DNA of 49,692 bases from CAZTAO01 sp964611645 (GTDB lineage: Bacteria; Armatimonadota; UBA5829), in assembly GCA_964611645.1 (NCBI GenBank), contig CAZTAO010000036.1, positions 1-49,692 on the forward strand, given 5' to 3'. Positions 32,437 through 41,918 of the stretch are shown one piece after another. How positions within the stretch are numbered: the first letter of the stretch is position 1; each line of letters starts with the position of its first letter. A model generated the notes under the pieces. The model was given only the letters and a program-made list of their open reading frames with translations, did no database searches and was not told the DNA's origin. The position numbers and the translations under genes were made by a program.

Positions 32437-34203
32437 ATGAAAGCAATCGATGTGAAGGACCTGAACGCGATCAAGGGGGCTTGGTCGGTTTGTGATGATA
32501 TTTACGTATCCGGGGTGGAGAAGCGGGATATTTACCAGAGTCCGCTGGAGCCTAGCTTTGTTTGCTGGGCGATTATGTGGATGGAGAAAGACGGCGCAAT
32601 GAAGGTGTCGTTTGTTGAAGCGACCGGTGACCTCGGCACGTGGCCTCCTACTTACAGCTTCAACAGCGGCGACATCGAGTATTACCTCAAAACGTTGGTC
32701 TCCCGTGACGGCGGTGAGACCTGGGAGGATACAGGCTGGCGCGAGGATATGGACGGGCTTTGGGAGCTTAACCCGGACCACCACATCCGCCACGTCTTCC
32801 AGACTCAGGATGGCTCCCTGCTGCGCAACTACTGCCACACGGTCGAGGGGCAGTTGATGGATATCAAGTGGATTGAGTACGATCCCACCAAGGCAATGCA
32901 GGACTTCCCATTCAGCTACAGCAAACAGGCGCAGCTCCACCGGAAGTTCTTCTCATTCTGGAAGAGCGAGGACGCAGGCAAGAGCTGGCAGGAGATACGC
33001 CCGCCGGATACAGAGACTCCCCTCTTTATCACCGCAACCCATCAACTCAAGAATGGCTCCATTGTCGCCACCGGCGCTCTGCAGCCCACTTGGGAAGACT
33101 ATGGCACATGGATGCCGGCAATCATCGAGTCTTGGGACGGCGGGGTGACCTGGAGCAAGGCACAGGTGCTGATGGAGAACGATGACAATCTCATCAGCCA
33201 GACTATGGGCGAAGAGAATGACTTCGTGGAACTCGATGACGGCAGGCTGCTGCTGGTCCAGCGATCCGACGGCCAGGGGATGAATATGTGCTGGACTTAT
33301 CTGAGCCGGGATGCCAATAGGGTCTGGACCGCCACCCCTCCGCAGACCNNNNNNNNNNCGGACTTCATCCACAGCGGCTACCCGTTTATGCTCAAGGCGA
33401 GCGACGGGACTATCTTCTACTACTGCCACACCGCGATCCGCTATACCTGCGATGACGGCGCAACGTGGGGCAGCATTCCGCTGGGTTTCAGCTACTACGG
33501 CCAAATGGCTGAGGCGGCGCCGGGGAAGATAGTGGCGATTACCCAGAAGAACATCGGCGACTGCTGCTACCCCTGGAAGCTCGATACCTCTATGCTCCAG
33601 ACCAGCTTCGAGTACGCGCGCATCAAACGGGTGGAGCAATGCGACTACTCCGTGCCGGGCTGCGTGGCGGCAATCGATGGCGAGTCTGGGGCGGACTTTC
33701 ACATGTACTCCGAGGTCCGGGCGGACGGGGAGTCCGGGCTGGCGTTCAATATCACCGACTCCGGTTACGGGTTTGTGGCGGTGGTCATCCCCAAGAACGA
33801 GTTCCGCTCACCAGGCAAGGCCAAGGGAACGGAGCAGGACGCGGCGATGGTGTTAGGCAAAGTCGAAAACGGCAAAATGGAGATCCTGCGAACCATCTTC
33901 ATCGGCAAGGTGATGGTCGGTGCCTGGATCGAGATTCAGATCGATATGAAGGATGGCTTTCTCAAAGCCGCCGCCAAGCCCAGCGAAGCCGACTGGACCA
34001 CCGGAGGCGCTCCCGCGACGTACGCGCAAGTCCGCGACTCGTTCGGAAAGCCCGGCAAACTTGGCCTCTTCACAAACAAGAGCACGGGGAGCTTCAAGAA
34101 CATCAAGACAGCCCCCGGCGGCACGGCTATACGCACCAACTGGCGAAACTCCCAGGCGGAAGGGTCAAGAAGACTGGCTCTGGACGCGGGGAGGAAGGAG
34201 TAG
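32437..34203 (+). CDS. Sialidase-like BNR-repeat protein with C-terminal jelly-roll, interrupted by a sequence gap
   Basis: About 588 residues as drawn. The sialidase-type Asp boxes SRDGGETW, SEDAGKSW, SWDGGVTW and TCDDGATW lie in residues 80-350. The last ~200 residues (SGADFHMYSEVRADGESGLAFNI ... GKPGKLGLFTNKSTGSFKNIK) look like a concanavalin-type laminin-G/DUF1080 module. There is no signal peptide: the start MKAIDVKDLNAIKG is polar, so it may be cytoplasmic, unlike most neighbours. Ten N bases at 33349-33358 interrupt it. The frame continues across them if exactly ten bases stand there, which is only a scaffolder's placeholder. The ATG at 32437 has GAGG six bases upstream; the open frame further upstream is repeat sequence. 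Confidence 0.72.
   Translation: MKAIDVKDLNAIKGAWSVCDDIYVSGVEKRDIYQSPLEPSFVCWAIMWMEKDGAMKVSFVEATGDLGTWPPTYSFNSGDIEYYLKTLVSRDGGETWEDTGWREDMDGLWELNPDHHIRHVFQTQDGSLLRNYCHTVEGQLMDIKWIEYDPTKAMQDFPFSYSKQAQLHRKFFSFWKSEDAGKSWQEIRPPDTETPLFITATHQLKNGSIVATGALQPTWEDYGTWMPAIIESWDGGVTWSKAQVLMENDDNLISQTMGEENDFVELDDGRLLLVQRSDGQGMNMCWTYLSRDANRVWTATPPQTXXXXDFIHSGYPFMLKASDGTIFYYCHTAIRYTCDDGATWGSIPLGFSYYGQMAEAAPGKIVAITQKNIGDCCYPWKLDTSMLQTSFEYARIKRVEQCDYSVPGCVAAIDGESGADFHMYSEVRADGESGLAFNITDSGYGFVAVVIPKNEFRSPGKAKGTEQDAAMVLGKVENGKMEILRTIFIGKVMVGAWIEIQIDMKDGFLKAAAKPSEADWTTGGAPATYAQVRDSFGKPGKLGLFTNKSTGSFKNIKTAPGGTAIRTNWRNSQAEGSRRLALDAGRKE
33349..33358. other. Assembly gap (10 N)
   Basis: Ten ambiguous bases inside the third sialidase-like gene. 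The true length is unknown, so the protein length and even the integrity of the frame are provisional. Confidence 0.95.
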
Positions 34204-34218
34204 GTAACTAAAGATGAT

Positions 34219-34243
34219 GGGGCGGGATTTCAAATCCCGCCCC
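34219..34243. repeat. Second copy of the 25-base GGGGCGGGAT palindrome
   Basis: GGGGCGGGATTT (34219-34230) and AAATCCCGCCCC (34232-34243) form a near-perfect palindrome 15 bases after the sialidase-like stop. It has the same sequence family as 18340-18364. It could end transcription but has no T-run. Short direct repeats of the kind ACATATAGGAC follow at 34261-34290. Confidence 0.7.
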
Positions 34244-34312
34244 ACTGACTCAGAAGATAGGACATATACGACATATAGGACCCATAGGACTTCAGTATCC
34301 GGGAGAATTGTT

Positions 34313-36025
34313 ATGAGACTCGCTTTGATTACAGCGTGGCTAGTTCCATGCTTTCTGCTGTGTATGTCTGGTTCATGGGCGTTAGCCGCAGCATCGGGCA
34401 CTGCTGACTTCAGATCCCTCCGCACCCTCTACGTGAGCCAAAAGCCGATCTCTGGCATCGAGACATCCCTGCAGTTCCGGACGATCTCCGACGCAGCTAA
34501 GGCCGTTGAGCCGGGGGATCTGGTGCTGATTCACGGCGGGGTGTATCGGGAGGCGGTGAGGATCGACCGCAGCGGGACGGAGGATCGGCCAATCGTGTTT
34601 CGGGCTGCGACTTTGGAGCGTGTGGTTGTCACCGGAGCGGACCTCATCACCGACTGGACCGTGGAACCTGGGGCCAGCGGTATTTACAGCACTCCCTGGC
34701 CGTACAGCTTCATCGGGGAGAGCGATGGGTATGTGCGCGGGGCAGCGGCTCCTGTCGGGCGGTGCGAGCAGGTGATAGTGAATGGCTACATGCTGCATCA
34801 ATCGCTGTCCAGGGAGCAACTCAGCTACGAATCGTTCTTTGCGGACATCCCCAACAAGAGGCTATACATAGCCCTGTCCGGCGGCAGCGGTTTGGAGCAC
34901 ATCAGCCACAACAAGGTCGAGGCTTCCACGCGAGAGACCGTTTGGGACGTCTACGGCAACTATGTGAAGACTCAGGGGATCACATTCAGATACGCCGCCA
35001 ACCGCGCGCAGTATGGAATGGTGACTGTCTACGGGCAGAATGACGTTATTGAGGACTGCGTGATGATGCGGTCAAATGGCGTGGGGCTGACTGTGCTGGG
35101 TAAAGATGCGACTATCAGGGACTGCGAGATCCGCGAGAACGGCCAGATGGGCATTGGAGGAAGCGGGACCAGCAATATGCTCTTCACCGGCTGCCTCGTA
35201 TCCGGAAACAACACCAAGAACTTCCCCCGCGCCTGGGAAGCGGGCGGATGCAAGATAACCATGACCAAAGGCATCGTATTCGACAAGTGCAGGTTCATCG
35301 GCAACCGGGGGTCCGGGCTGTGGTTCGATATCGCGGACGAGGATGTGGAGGTGAAGAACTGCCTCTTTGCCGACAATGAATACGGCGGCATTTTCTACGA
35401 GATATGCTACGGCCTCCACGCGCACGACAACGTCATCGTCCGCAATGGGTTCGAGGACACATACGGCAGTTGGGGTGTGATGGCTGGGATTGCCTTGTCC
35501 AGTTCACCCGGCTGCGTGATCGAGCGGAATCTGCTCGTCGGCAACGGCGAAGGGTTTGGCTATCGTGAGCAAGGCAGAACTACCCCCCGCATCGGCAAGT
35601 CCGGCCCGGAGGAACCTGTCTGGAACCACGACAACACCATCCGCAACAACATCCTCGCATACAACAACACCCAGACCTGGGGGTGGTTCGACACAGGCGA
35701 CGGCAGGAATTGGCCTCGCTCCATGGGCAAAAGCAAAAAGATGTCGCTGGAGGACCTGAAACTCAACCACCACGACAACGTCTTCTGGGCATCCCCCGGA
35801 CAGGCGCTTTTCAACTGGTCACCCGCGTGGTCGGATATGGTATCATACAGTGATGCAGCGTCTGTCCGGAAGGGTCTTGGACTTGAGCGTGGAAGCGTGG
35901 TGGAGCAAGTGCGCTTCAAAGACCCCGCAAAAATGGACTTCCGCCTGATCGCCCCCACCCCCGCCCAGCTCCGCTGCTACCCCAGAGGAGACGTGCCGGG
36001 GGTGACCCTTGGCAGGACAAAGTGA
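34313..36025 (+). CDS. Exported right-handed parallel beta-helix protein
   Basis: A 570-residue protein with a signal peptide (LALITAWLVPCFLLCMSGSWALA). A long parallel beta-helix of the pectate-lyase/NosD kind follows: FRTISDAAKAVEPGDLVLIHGGVYREAVRIDRSG, then successive coils such as TVYGQNDVIEDCVMMRSNGVGLTV, DATIRDCEIRENGQMG and VIERNLLVGNGEGFG. Such proteins are usually polysaccharide lyases or epimerases, with the sugar bound along the helix groove; no specific lyase signature is evident. The ATG at 34313 has GGAGAA upstream; earlier in-frame codons lie in the palindrome. Surrounded by secreted sugar-active genes, it likely acts on the same glycan pool. Confidence 0.82.
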   Translation: MRLALITAWLVPCFLLCMSGSWALAAASGTADFRSLRTLYVSQKPISGIETSLQFRTISDAAKAVEPGDLVLIHGGVYREAVRIDRSGTEDRPIVFRAATLERVVVTGADLITDWTVEPGASGIYSTPWPYSFIGESDGYVRGAAAPVGRCEQVIVNGYMLHQSLSREQLSYESFFADIPNKRLYIALSGGSGLEHISHNKVEASTRETVWDVYGNYVKTQGITFRYAANRAQYGMVTVYGQNDVIEDCVMMRSNGVGLTVLGKDATIRDCEIRENGQMGIGGSGTSNMLFTGCLVSGNNTKNFPRAWEAGGCKITMTKGIVFDKCRFIGNRGSGLWFDIADEDVEVKNCLFADNEYGGIFYEICYGLHAHDNVIVRNGFEDTYGSWGVMAGIALSSSPGCVIERNLLVGNGEGFGYREQGRTTPRIGKSGPEEPVWNHDNTIRNNILAYNNTQTWGWFDTGDGRNWPRSMGKSKKMSLEDLKLNHHDNVFWASPGQALFNWSPAWSDMVSYSDAASVRKGLGLERGSVVEQVRFKDPAKMDFRLIAPTPAQLRCYPRGDVPGVTLGRTK

Positions 36026-36087
36026 GCCTGTCGCGTCTCATTTCCCCGGTGACTCTCAGTTTGGTAGCTATACAAAGAGGAGAAATC

Positions 36088-37737
36088 ATGCGATCACCAT
36101 TCACCGTAATCCTGGCGGTTCTGNNNNNNNNNNCAGGCGGGCTTGCCACTTGCGTGTCCGCCGCCAATCTGCTGTCCAACAGCAGCTTCGAGGTCTGCAC
36201 TGTAGAGAAACTCCCCGATTTCTGGGGCAATGGTCGGATGGGGATTTCCTCGCCGCGATGGGTGCTGGATGCCGACTCCTGGCGGGCGCATTGGGGCGTC
36301 GATGACACAACCAGCCACTCCGGCAAGCGGTCTTTGCGGGTCCACCGTGTCGGTGACGGGGCCGATTTGTCCCTGCACGCGAGATGGGTCGATATAGAAA
36401 CGCTCAACGTGCCCTATACTCTGTCTTTCTGGCTCAAGAGTGACCGAGGGGATATGCCTGTCAGTTTTGGCTTCATGCCTCCCCATCAGACAGTCAAGGT
36501 CGGAACCGATTGGGCGAGGTATTCGATTACCGCTTCCCCCTACGACAAGACTCTCACCATAGTTTTGTATATGGGAGCGGAGGGTGTCCTGTGGGTTGAT
36601 GACGCTCAATTTGAGCTGGGAGCGGAGCAAACAGACTATGCCGCGTCTCCCAGCGACGCGTCACTCACTGGCGAGGCGGTGCAGCGGACTGTGGCGGATA
36701 TCAAGCCTTTTCCGATCAAGCCCGGTAAGGCCAAGCAGCCGTTGGTGAAGATAGACGAGCACCGGCGGTTCCTCGTTGACGGTGTGCCGTTCATCCCCTT
36801 TGCCACCGGCTGGGAGAACTTGCCGACCCGCGAGGTGATAGAGGATTCCGCCAAAGCTGGGTTCAACTCGATATTCATCTATGTGGGTAACAACGACGCC
36901 ATCGAGGCCGTGCGCAAGGTGCTGGACGACGCTAACTCGTTCGGGCTGAGGGTGATAGTAGGTATGTCCGGAGGTATAACCACCAATAACCGGGCGATCT
37001 TCCACGCCGGCCTCCGCAGCCACCCTGCGCTGATTGCGTGGAATGTCCGCGACGAGCCGGGCGGCGATTACCCCGAGGTAACCCAAGCCTACAACCTGTC
37101 GAGGAGGATGGACCCGGCTCACCCGGCATACGTCAACTACGCCCCGGGGTTCTATATGCCCAAGGTTCTCCCATCGGACATCTCCAGCCTCGACCAGTAC
37201 ACCATAGGCTGCGGCGGCTCTCCCCTTACCCAGGCGATAAACGTGGATAGCCTGGAGGCCCTTGCCATTCCGGCCGGGAAGCCAAGCTGGATATGGCTGC
37301 AGGCCAGCGGAAACGCCTATTGGCTTTCACGGGAACCAACTGCCCCGGAAGAGGAGGCGATGGTCTACCTCTGCCTCATCCACGGTGCGCGCGGGTTCAA
37401 GTTCTGGGTAACCAAGCCTCTGGGCGCCGAGCTTTGGAAAGAGACGAAGATGCTCAGCAGAGAGGTACGGCAGTTGTCTCCTATCCTCTACTCGCTGGAT
37501 GCCGTGCCGAAAGTCTCCGCCACACCATCCGACATCCACACCCTCGGAAGAGCCTACAAGGGCAAACAATACATCATTGCGGCCAACGCCCTCCCGACCA
37601 CGGTCAACGCCGAGATCAAAGTCCCAGGCGGGAAGTCCGCCACTGTGCTATTCGAGGGCAGAAGAGTGAAGATCGTCAACGGAGTAATCAAGGACACATT
37701 CCTCGGGTACCAGCGGCATGTCTATGAGGTCAGGTAG
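36088..37737 (+). CDS. Exported CBM4/9-TIM barrel glycoside hydrolase-like protein, copy A
   Basis: About 549 residues. A signal peptide is cut by an assembly gap (36124-36133). Next comes a CBM4/9-type jelly-roll (NLLSNSSFEVC ... TLSFWLKSD ... VLWVDDAQFELGAEQTDY), then a clan-A-like barrel. The barrel starts RRFLVDGVPFIPFATGWEN and holds the likely acid/base in AWNVRDEPGG and a late strand MVYLCLIHGARGFKFWV. The C-terminal strands (GKQYIIAANALPTTVNAEIKVPGG) form a small beta-domain. AGAGGAGAA precedes the ATG at 36088. A paralogue of the same design is at 39950. Beta-galactosidase or GH5-like chemistry is possible; not determined. Confidence 0.76.
   Translation: MRSPFTVILAVLXXXXGGLATCVSAANLLSNSSFEVCTVEKLPDFWGNGRMGISSPRWVLDADSWRAHWGVDDTTSHSGKRSLRVHRVGDGADLSLHARWVDIETLNVPYTLSFWLKSDRGDMPVSFGFMPPHQTVKVGTDWARYSITASPYDKTLTIVLYMGAEGVLWVDDAQFELGAEQTDYAASPSDASLTGEAVQRTVADIKPFPIKPGKAKQPLVKIDEHRRFLVDGVPFIPFATGWENLPTREVIEDSAKAGFNSIFIYVGNNDAIEAVRKVLDDANSFGLRVIVGMSGGITTNNRAIFHAGLRSHPALIAWNVRDEPGGDYPEVTQAYNLSRRMDPAHPAYVNYAPGFYMPKVLPSDISSLDQYTIGCGGSPLTQAINVDSLEALAIPAGKPSWIWLQASGNAYWLSREPTAPEEEAMVYLCLIHGARGFKFWVTKPLGAELWKETKMLSREVRQLSPILYSLDAVPKVSATPSDIHTLGRAYKGKQYIIAANALPTTVNAEIKVPGGKSATVLFEGRRVKIVNGVIKDTFLGYQRHVYEVR
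36124..36133. other. Assembly gap (10 N)
   Basis: Ten ambiguous bases within the signal peptide of the CBM-barrel gene. The start codon and frame on the left side are therefore inferred from the ribosome site and by comparison with the paralogue, which has an intact leader. Confidence 0.95.
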
Positions 37738-37805
37738 TATCGAAATGCCGCGTCCCATTGGCCCCATATGTCCTATCCGTCCCATCCGAAAGAAGAGACG
37801 ATCCA

Positions 37806-39917
37806 ATGAAGACAAGCCTTACAATCCTGTTCGTGATATTGCTTCTAGCGGTAGCGCTCTACACACCGTGTGCCGCAGGCTCGAACCGGTTCTACTTCGC
37901 CAACCAGAGCGACTGGGAGGGCAAACGCGGTTTCTTCCTTGACACCGAATGCTCTTCCCAGGGGAATGAGAAGTGCAAGCTGGCGGACACCACATTGACC
38001 TGGGCTGTGGCAGATGGCAAGGAATGGCGCTTTGTGCAGATCAGGCCCAAGTGGGAATTTGCCCACGACTATCGTGTGAAAGCAACCATCGAAGGCGACA
38101 CAGCAAAGTTGTGGTTGGATGGCAAGCTGATCGGCGAGGCCAAAGGTGGGTTTGCGCCGGTTTCGGCCCCTCTTCGATGCCGCGAGGTGCCTGCCTGGGC
38201 GGCGTCCCCGACCGACTTCCTGCTCAGGCAGCTTGAACTGACCGCGTCCAGCGGGAAGCGAAAGCCGCTGCGGTTCTCGTTCATAAAGGAGGCATCGCGG
38301 TCACTTGTGCTGCGCCTAATGGCCTCGGACCCACCCCGGGAGGCCAGATGGCCGCTTTCCCCCGGCGACAACGTCACCATTGAGACTACGTTCAGGCTGG
38401 AGCAGTATCCGGACGTCAAGGCCATCTCACCGATTATCGACCGATATGGCCAGGTGCGCGACTCGGACTACCCCGGCAAGATCAAGTCGGACGCCGACTT
38501 GAAGGCTGCGGCCGCCGACGAGGAACGCAGGCTCTCCCGACTCAGGGCGCCAAAGGACCGTGACAAGTTCGGTGGGACGACAACACTGGGGTGGAGCGAG
38601 AAAGCTGCAGGCTTCTTCAGAGTCACCAAGCGCAACGGCTTCTGGTGGCTCATCAGCCCTGACGGCAACCCGTGCTTCTATGTGGGAGTGTGCTCGATGC
38701 CGACTCTGGTCTGGGAGACCACTCCCGTTACAGGGCGTGAGTATCTGTGGGAGTGGTTGCCGCCGAAGACGGGTGAATACAAGTGGGCCTGGGGCAAGGA
38801 TATGTGGGGTGGGACTGCGGGCACCGAGTTCGTTGCATTCCACACGGTCAACATGATCCGCAAATACGGTGACGGCTGGTCGAAGCGCGCCACGGACCTG
38901 GCCGCGCGCCGCGCCAAGCTGTGGGGCTTCTCCGGCGGCGGCAAGTGGGGCACAGTGGCAGGCACGCCGGAGTTCCCTGTTCTGAACCGCGACTCCGTGC
39001 CAAGCCTGATCTACCACCCCGACATATTTGATCCCGCTGTGCAGGAGAAGCTCCGAGCGACTATCAGGCAGCAGATAGAACCGCGAAAGGATGATCCGTT
39101 GGTGGTGGGGTGGTCGCTGGGGAATGAGATCGTCGAGATCATACTGGCCGACGAGGTCAAGCAGATTATGTACGGCAAATCGATCTCCCCTGCCAAGCGT
39201 GCATTAGCGGACTATGCCCTCAAGGAAATCTACAGCGGTGACCTGGCCAAAATGGCAACGGCGTGGGAGATCTCGGGTGCGACAATCGAGGACCTCTACG
39301 CGGCTCAGGCGAATCCGCCGAAGGCTGACACAGAGAAACTGCGCCGTCACTACGCCGACCGATACTACGAATTCATATACCGGACTGCCAAGGAAGCTGA
39401 CCCCAACCACCTGTACTTCGGCTTTTGGATCGTGCCTGGATGGTGGGAGAATGAGGAAGACTGGCGGCTGATGGCGCGGCATTGCGACGTGATAGGCTAC
39501 GACCGCTACGGCTATGTGTTCGCGGATGATCTGCTCCAGCGGCTCAGCAAGGAGTCGGACAAGCCTATGATCTGCGGAGAGTTCTCCTACGCCCCGTTCT
39601 ACGATGGCAAACGCGGCTTTGGCTCTTACTTTGTGAGCGCGAAAGACGATGCCGACGCAGGGAGGCTCTATTCGCAGTGGGTGAAGGGTGCGGCAGAGAA
39701 CCCGTATTGCGTAGGAATGGCCTGGTTCCAGTATCGTGACGGGCCGGTGACAGGTCGCGGCGCCTCGCGAGGCGGCACAGATATAGTGGTCGGAGAGTGT
39801 TATGCGTTCGGGCTGGTTGATGTAGGCGACAACCCGAAGTGGCCAATGGTCAGTGCGATGCGAAAAGCCAACTACGCGGCTGCAGGCTGGCGCGTGAAGG
39901 CGAACAAGAGACAATAG
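37806..39917 (+). CDS. Exported GH50/beta-agarase-like glycoside hydrolase
   Basis: A 703-residue protein: signal peptide (LTILFVILLLAVALYTPCAAG), an N-terminal beta-sandwich (RFYFANQSDWEGKRGFF ... ARWPLSPGDNVTIETTF), then a clan-A barrel. The barrel opens with FFRVTKRNGFWWLISPDGNPCFYVG, a hallmark of agarase-type GH50 and relatives. The acid/base is Glu441 in WSLGNEIVEI and the nucleophile Glu592 in MICGEFSYAPF. Both catalytic glutamates are in place, so it should be an active retaining beta-glycosidase. Agar itself is not a required substrate; other galactans or beta-glucans are possible. The start at 37806 has an AAGAG site upstream. Preceding gap (37738-37805) has CCCATATGTCCTATCC-type short repeats. 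Confidence 0.8.
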   Translation: MKTSLTILFVILLLAVALYTPCAAGSNRFYFANQSDWEGKRGFFLDTECSSQGNEKCKLADTTLTWAVADGKEWRFVQIRPKWEFAHDYRVKATIEGDTAKLWLDGKLIGEAKGGFAPVSAPLRCREVPAWAASPTDFLLRQLELTASSGKRKPLRFSFIKEASRSLVLRLMASDPPREARWPLSPGDNVTIETTFRLEQYPDVKAISPIIDRYGQVRDSDYPGKIKSDADLKAAAADEERRLSRLRAPKDRDKFGGTTTLGWSEKAAGFFRVTKRNGFWWLISPDGNPCFYVGVCSMPTLVWETTPVTGREYLWEWLPPKTGEYKWAWGKDMWGGTAGTEFVAFHTVNMIRKYGDGWSKRATDLAARRAKLWGFSGGGKWGTVAGTPEFPVLNRDSVPSLIYHPDIFDPAVQEKLRATIRQQIEPRKDDPLVVGWSLGNEIVEIILADEVKQIMYGKSISPAKRALADYALKEIYSGDLAKMATAWEISGATIEDLYAAQANPPKADTEKLRRHYADRYYEFIYRTAKEADPNHLYFGFWIVPGWWENEEDWRLMARHCDVIGYDRYGYVFADDLLQRLSKESDKPMICGEFSYAPFYDGKRGFGSYFVSAKDDADAGRLYSQWVKGAAENPYCVGMAWFQYRDGPVTGRGASRGGTDIVVGECYAFGLVDVGDNPKWPMVSAMRKANYAAAGWRVKANKRQ

Positions 39918-39949
39918 GGCTGCGGCCTACTGACTTGCACGGAGGAAAG

Positions 39950-41611
39950 ATGAAGGCTGGGACAATTTTCGCGGTTGTGTTTCTGATGATGGGCGTTTGC
40001 CTTGCGGGGCAAGCTGGCGAAAACCTGCTTCGCAACAGCAGCTTTGAAACCTGCACTACTGAAAAACTGCCGGACTTCTGGGGCCCTGGAGGCATGGGGA
40101 TATCTTCGGCGCATTGGCAGGTGAATATGGATGAGTGGCGGACGCGCTGGGGGGTAGACGATACGGTCAGCCACTCCGGAAAGCACTCGCTGCGCATCGA
40201 TTGCCCCGGCGATGCTACCGACCTCATCGCCTACGCCAGATGGGTTGATCTTCCCGTGCTGAACGTGCCGTGGACTCTGTCCGTATGGCTGAAAGCCGAC
40301 AGAGAGGAGATGCCCGTCGGGTTCAACTACCAGTTCGGGTCCAGCCAGGTCAAGGTCGGCAAGGAGTGGACGAGGTTCTCGGTTACTTCCTCCCCGTACG
40401 ACAAGACACAGACGGTCATTGTAAGCCCGGGTGCAAACGGGGTTATCTGGATAGACGATGTCCAGTTCGAACAGGGCGACGCCGCAACCGATTACGCGCC
40501 GGCTCCCGCAGACGCCGGTATCACGGGCGAGGCAGTGCATCGTATGGTGGCAGATGTGCCTGCGTTCAAGAACAAGCCGGGCGGAACGCGGCCTGCATCG
40601 GTGCGAATAGATGAGAACAGGCGATTCCTGGTTGAAGGAACGCCGTTCATTCCTTTCGGGCCAGGATTCAGCAACCTGCCCACTACCGACCTCCTCAAGA
40701 AGACTGCCGCTGCGGGATTCAGTGCGGTGGTTCTTCTGCTTGGCAACGATGAGAAGATAGAGGACATCCGCAGGTGCCTTGATGAAGCCAATCTGCTTGG
40801 AATGAAGGTCGTGGGTATGCTCAGAAACCCTGCGACAGTCAAGACCCGGGCGACTATCATCACCAGTTTCAGGAGCCACCCTGCGGTGATAGCTTGGTAC
40901 GTGACGGATGAACCCGACGGCGACCACCAATACGTGAAAGACTTCTACAGTATGGCCAGGAAGCTCGACCCGTCGCGACCGGTGTATGTGAACTATGCCC
41001 CCAGCTTCTACTTCCCGGAGGCCCTTCCCACGGACATAGCCAGCCTCGACCGCTACGACATCGGCGCTGAGCCTGACGGGCCGATCTATCAGGCGGAGTT
41101 CACGGACCAGCTTGAGAAAGTCGCGGTAACGGCGGGCAAGCCAAGCTGGATCTGGCTGCAGAGCGGCGGTTACGCCTATTGGATGTCGAGATCCCCCACT
41201 GCCCCCGAGCAGGAGGCGATGGTCTATCTCACCCTAGTCCACGGAGTCCGCGGGATCAAGTTCTGGGTGGACCTGCCATTCAGCCTGGAGGAATGGAGGA
41301 CAATGAAGATGCTGGCCCAAGAGGTGAGGCAGCTTACCCCGATCCTCTACTCGCTGGAGACTGCGCCCACTGTCTCAGCGATCCCATCCGACCGACTGGG
41401 GATCCACGTCACAGCCAAAACCTACAAAGGCAAACGTTACATCATCGCCTGCAACGCCGGCCCCAAGCCCGTGGACGCCACTATCACAATCTCCACTGGA
41501 GGCGAATCGGCCAACGTCCTGTTCGAGAAGAGGCGGGTAAAGGTGGATAACGGCGTCATCAAAGATAACTTCCTCGGCTACCAGCGCCACGCGTACGAGG
41601 TGAGTAGGTAA
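39950..41611 (+). CDS. Exported CBM4/9-TIM barrel glycoside hydrolase-like protein, copy B
   Basis: A 553-residue paralogue of the protein at 36088 with intact signal peptide (AGTIFAVVFLMMGVCLAGQAG). The same domain order follows: jelly-roll (NLLRNSSFETC, KLPDFWGPGGMGIS, VIWIDDVQFEQGD), barrel (RRFLVEGTPFIPFGPGF, AWYVTDEPDGD, KPSWIWLQSGGYAYW, MVYLTLVHGVRGIKFWV) and C-terminal strands. The acidic residue in TDEPDG matches that of copy A. GGAGGAAAG before the ATG at 39950 sets the start. The two copies flank the GH50-like gene, so the trio may be a unit acting on one polymer. Exact specificity unknown. Confidence 0.78.
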   Translation: MKAGTIFAVVFLMMGVCLAGQAGENLLRNSSFETCTTEKLPDFWGPGGMGISSAHWQVNMDEWRTRWGVDDTVSHSGKHSLRIDCPGDATDLIAYARWVDLPVLNVPWTLSVWLKADREEMPVGFNYQFGSSQVKVGKEWTRFSVTSSPYDKTQTVIVSPGANGVIWIDDVQFEQGDAATDYAPAPADAGITGEAVHRMVADVPAFKNKPGGTRPASVRIDENRRFLVEGTPFIPFGPGFSNLPTTDLLKKTAAAGFSAVVLLLGNDEKIEDIRRCLDEANLLGMKVVGMLRNPATVKTRATIITSFRSHPAVIAWYVTDEPDGDHQYVKDFYSMARKLDPSRPVYVNYAPSFYFPEALPTDIASLDRYDIGAEPDGPIYQAEFTDQLEKVAVTAGKPSWIWLQSGGYAYWMSRSPTAPEQEAMVYLTLVHGVRGIKFWVDLPFSLEEWRTMKMLAQEVRQLTPILYSLETAPTVSAIPSDRLGIHVTAKTYKGKRYIIACNAGPKPVDATITISTGGESANVLFEKRRVKVDNGVIKDNFLGYQRHAYEVSR

Positions 41612-41918
41612 CTTCCCCATCCTCGCAGGATGGGGCTAGGGGGCGGTTCTCCAGGCGTAACATCAGCGAGACTTGTCACTACGGAGGAACCTCACCCCAG
41701 CCCCTTTCGCATCCTCGCTTCGCTAGAGGCTGCTTTCGGGCAGCGCCTCTCCTTGCGAGGAGAGGGAGTTATTCCACTCCACACGCAGCCATTGTCGTTA
41801 TCGGAACAAAGGCGCCCACATCCCAACCTCCCCCCCGGGGGAGATGGGAGTCTCAGCCCCAACCTGCGTCGGTCACCCAACAGCCATCCGCCATTGGCTA
41901 TCAGCTATAGGCCATATA
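41612..41918. repeat. Repeat-filled intergenic region of 307 bases
   Basis: It begins with a 9-bp hairpin CCCCATCCT/AGGATGGGG (41615-41635) just after the CBM-barrel stop. It then holds a C-rich stretch, a CCTCTCCT/AGGAGAGG hairpin (41746-41765) and a second C-rich block. It ends with CCATTGGCTATCAGCTATAGGCC-like short repeats (41887-41915, part shown) similar to those at 22195-22220. I see no gene in it. It separates convergent genes and probably holds the terminators of both. Confidence 0.55.
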
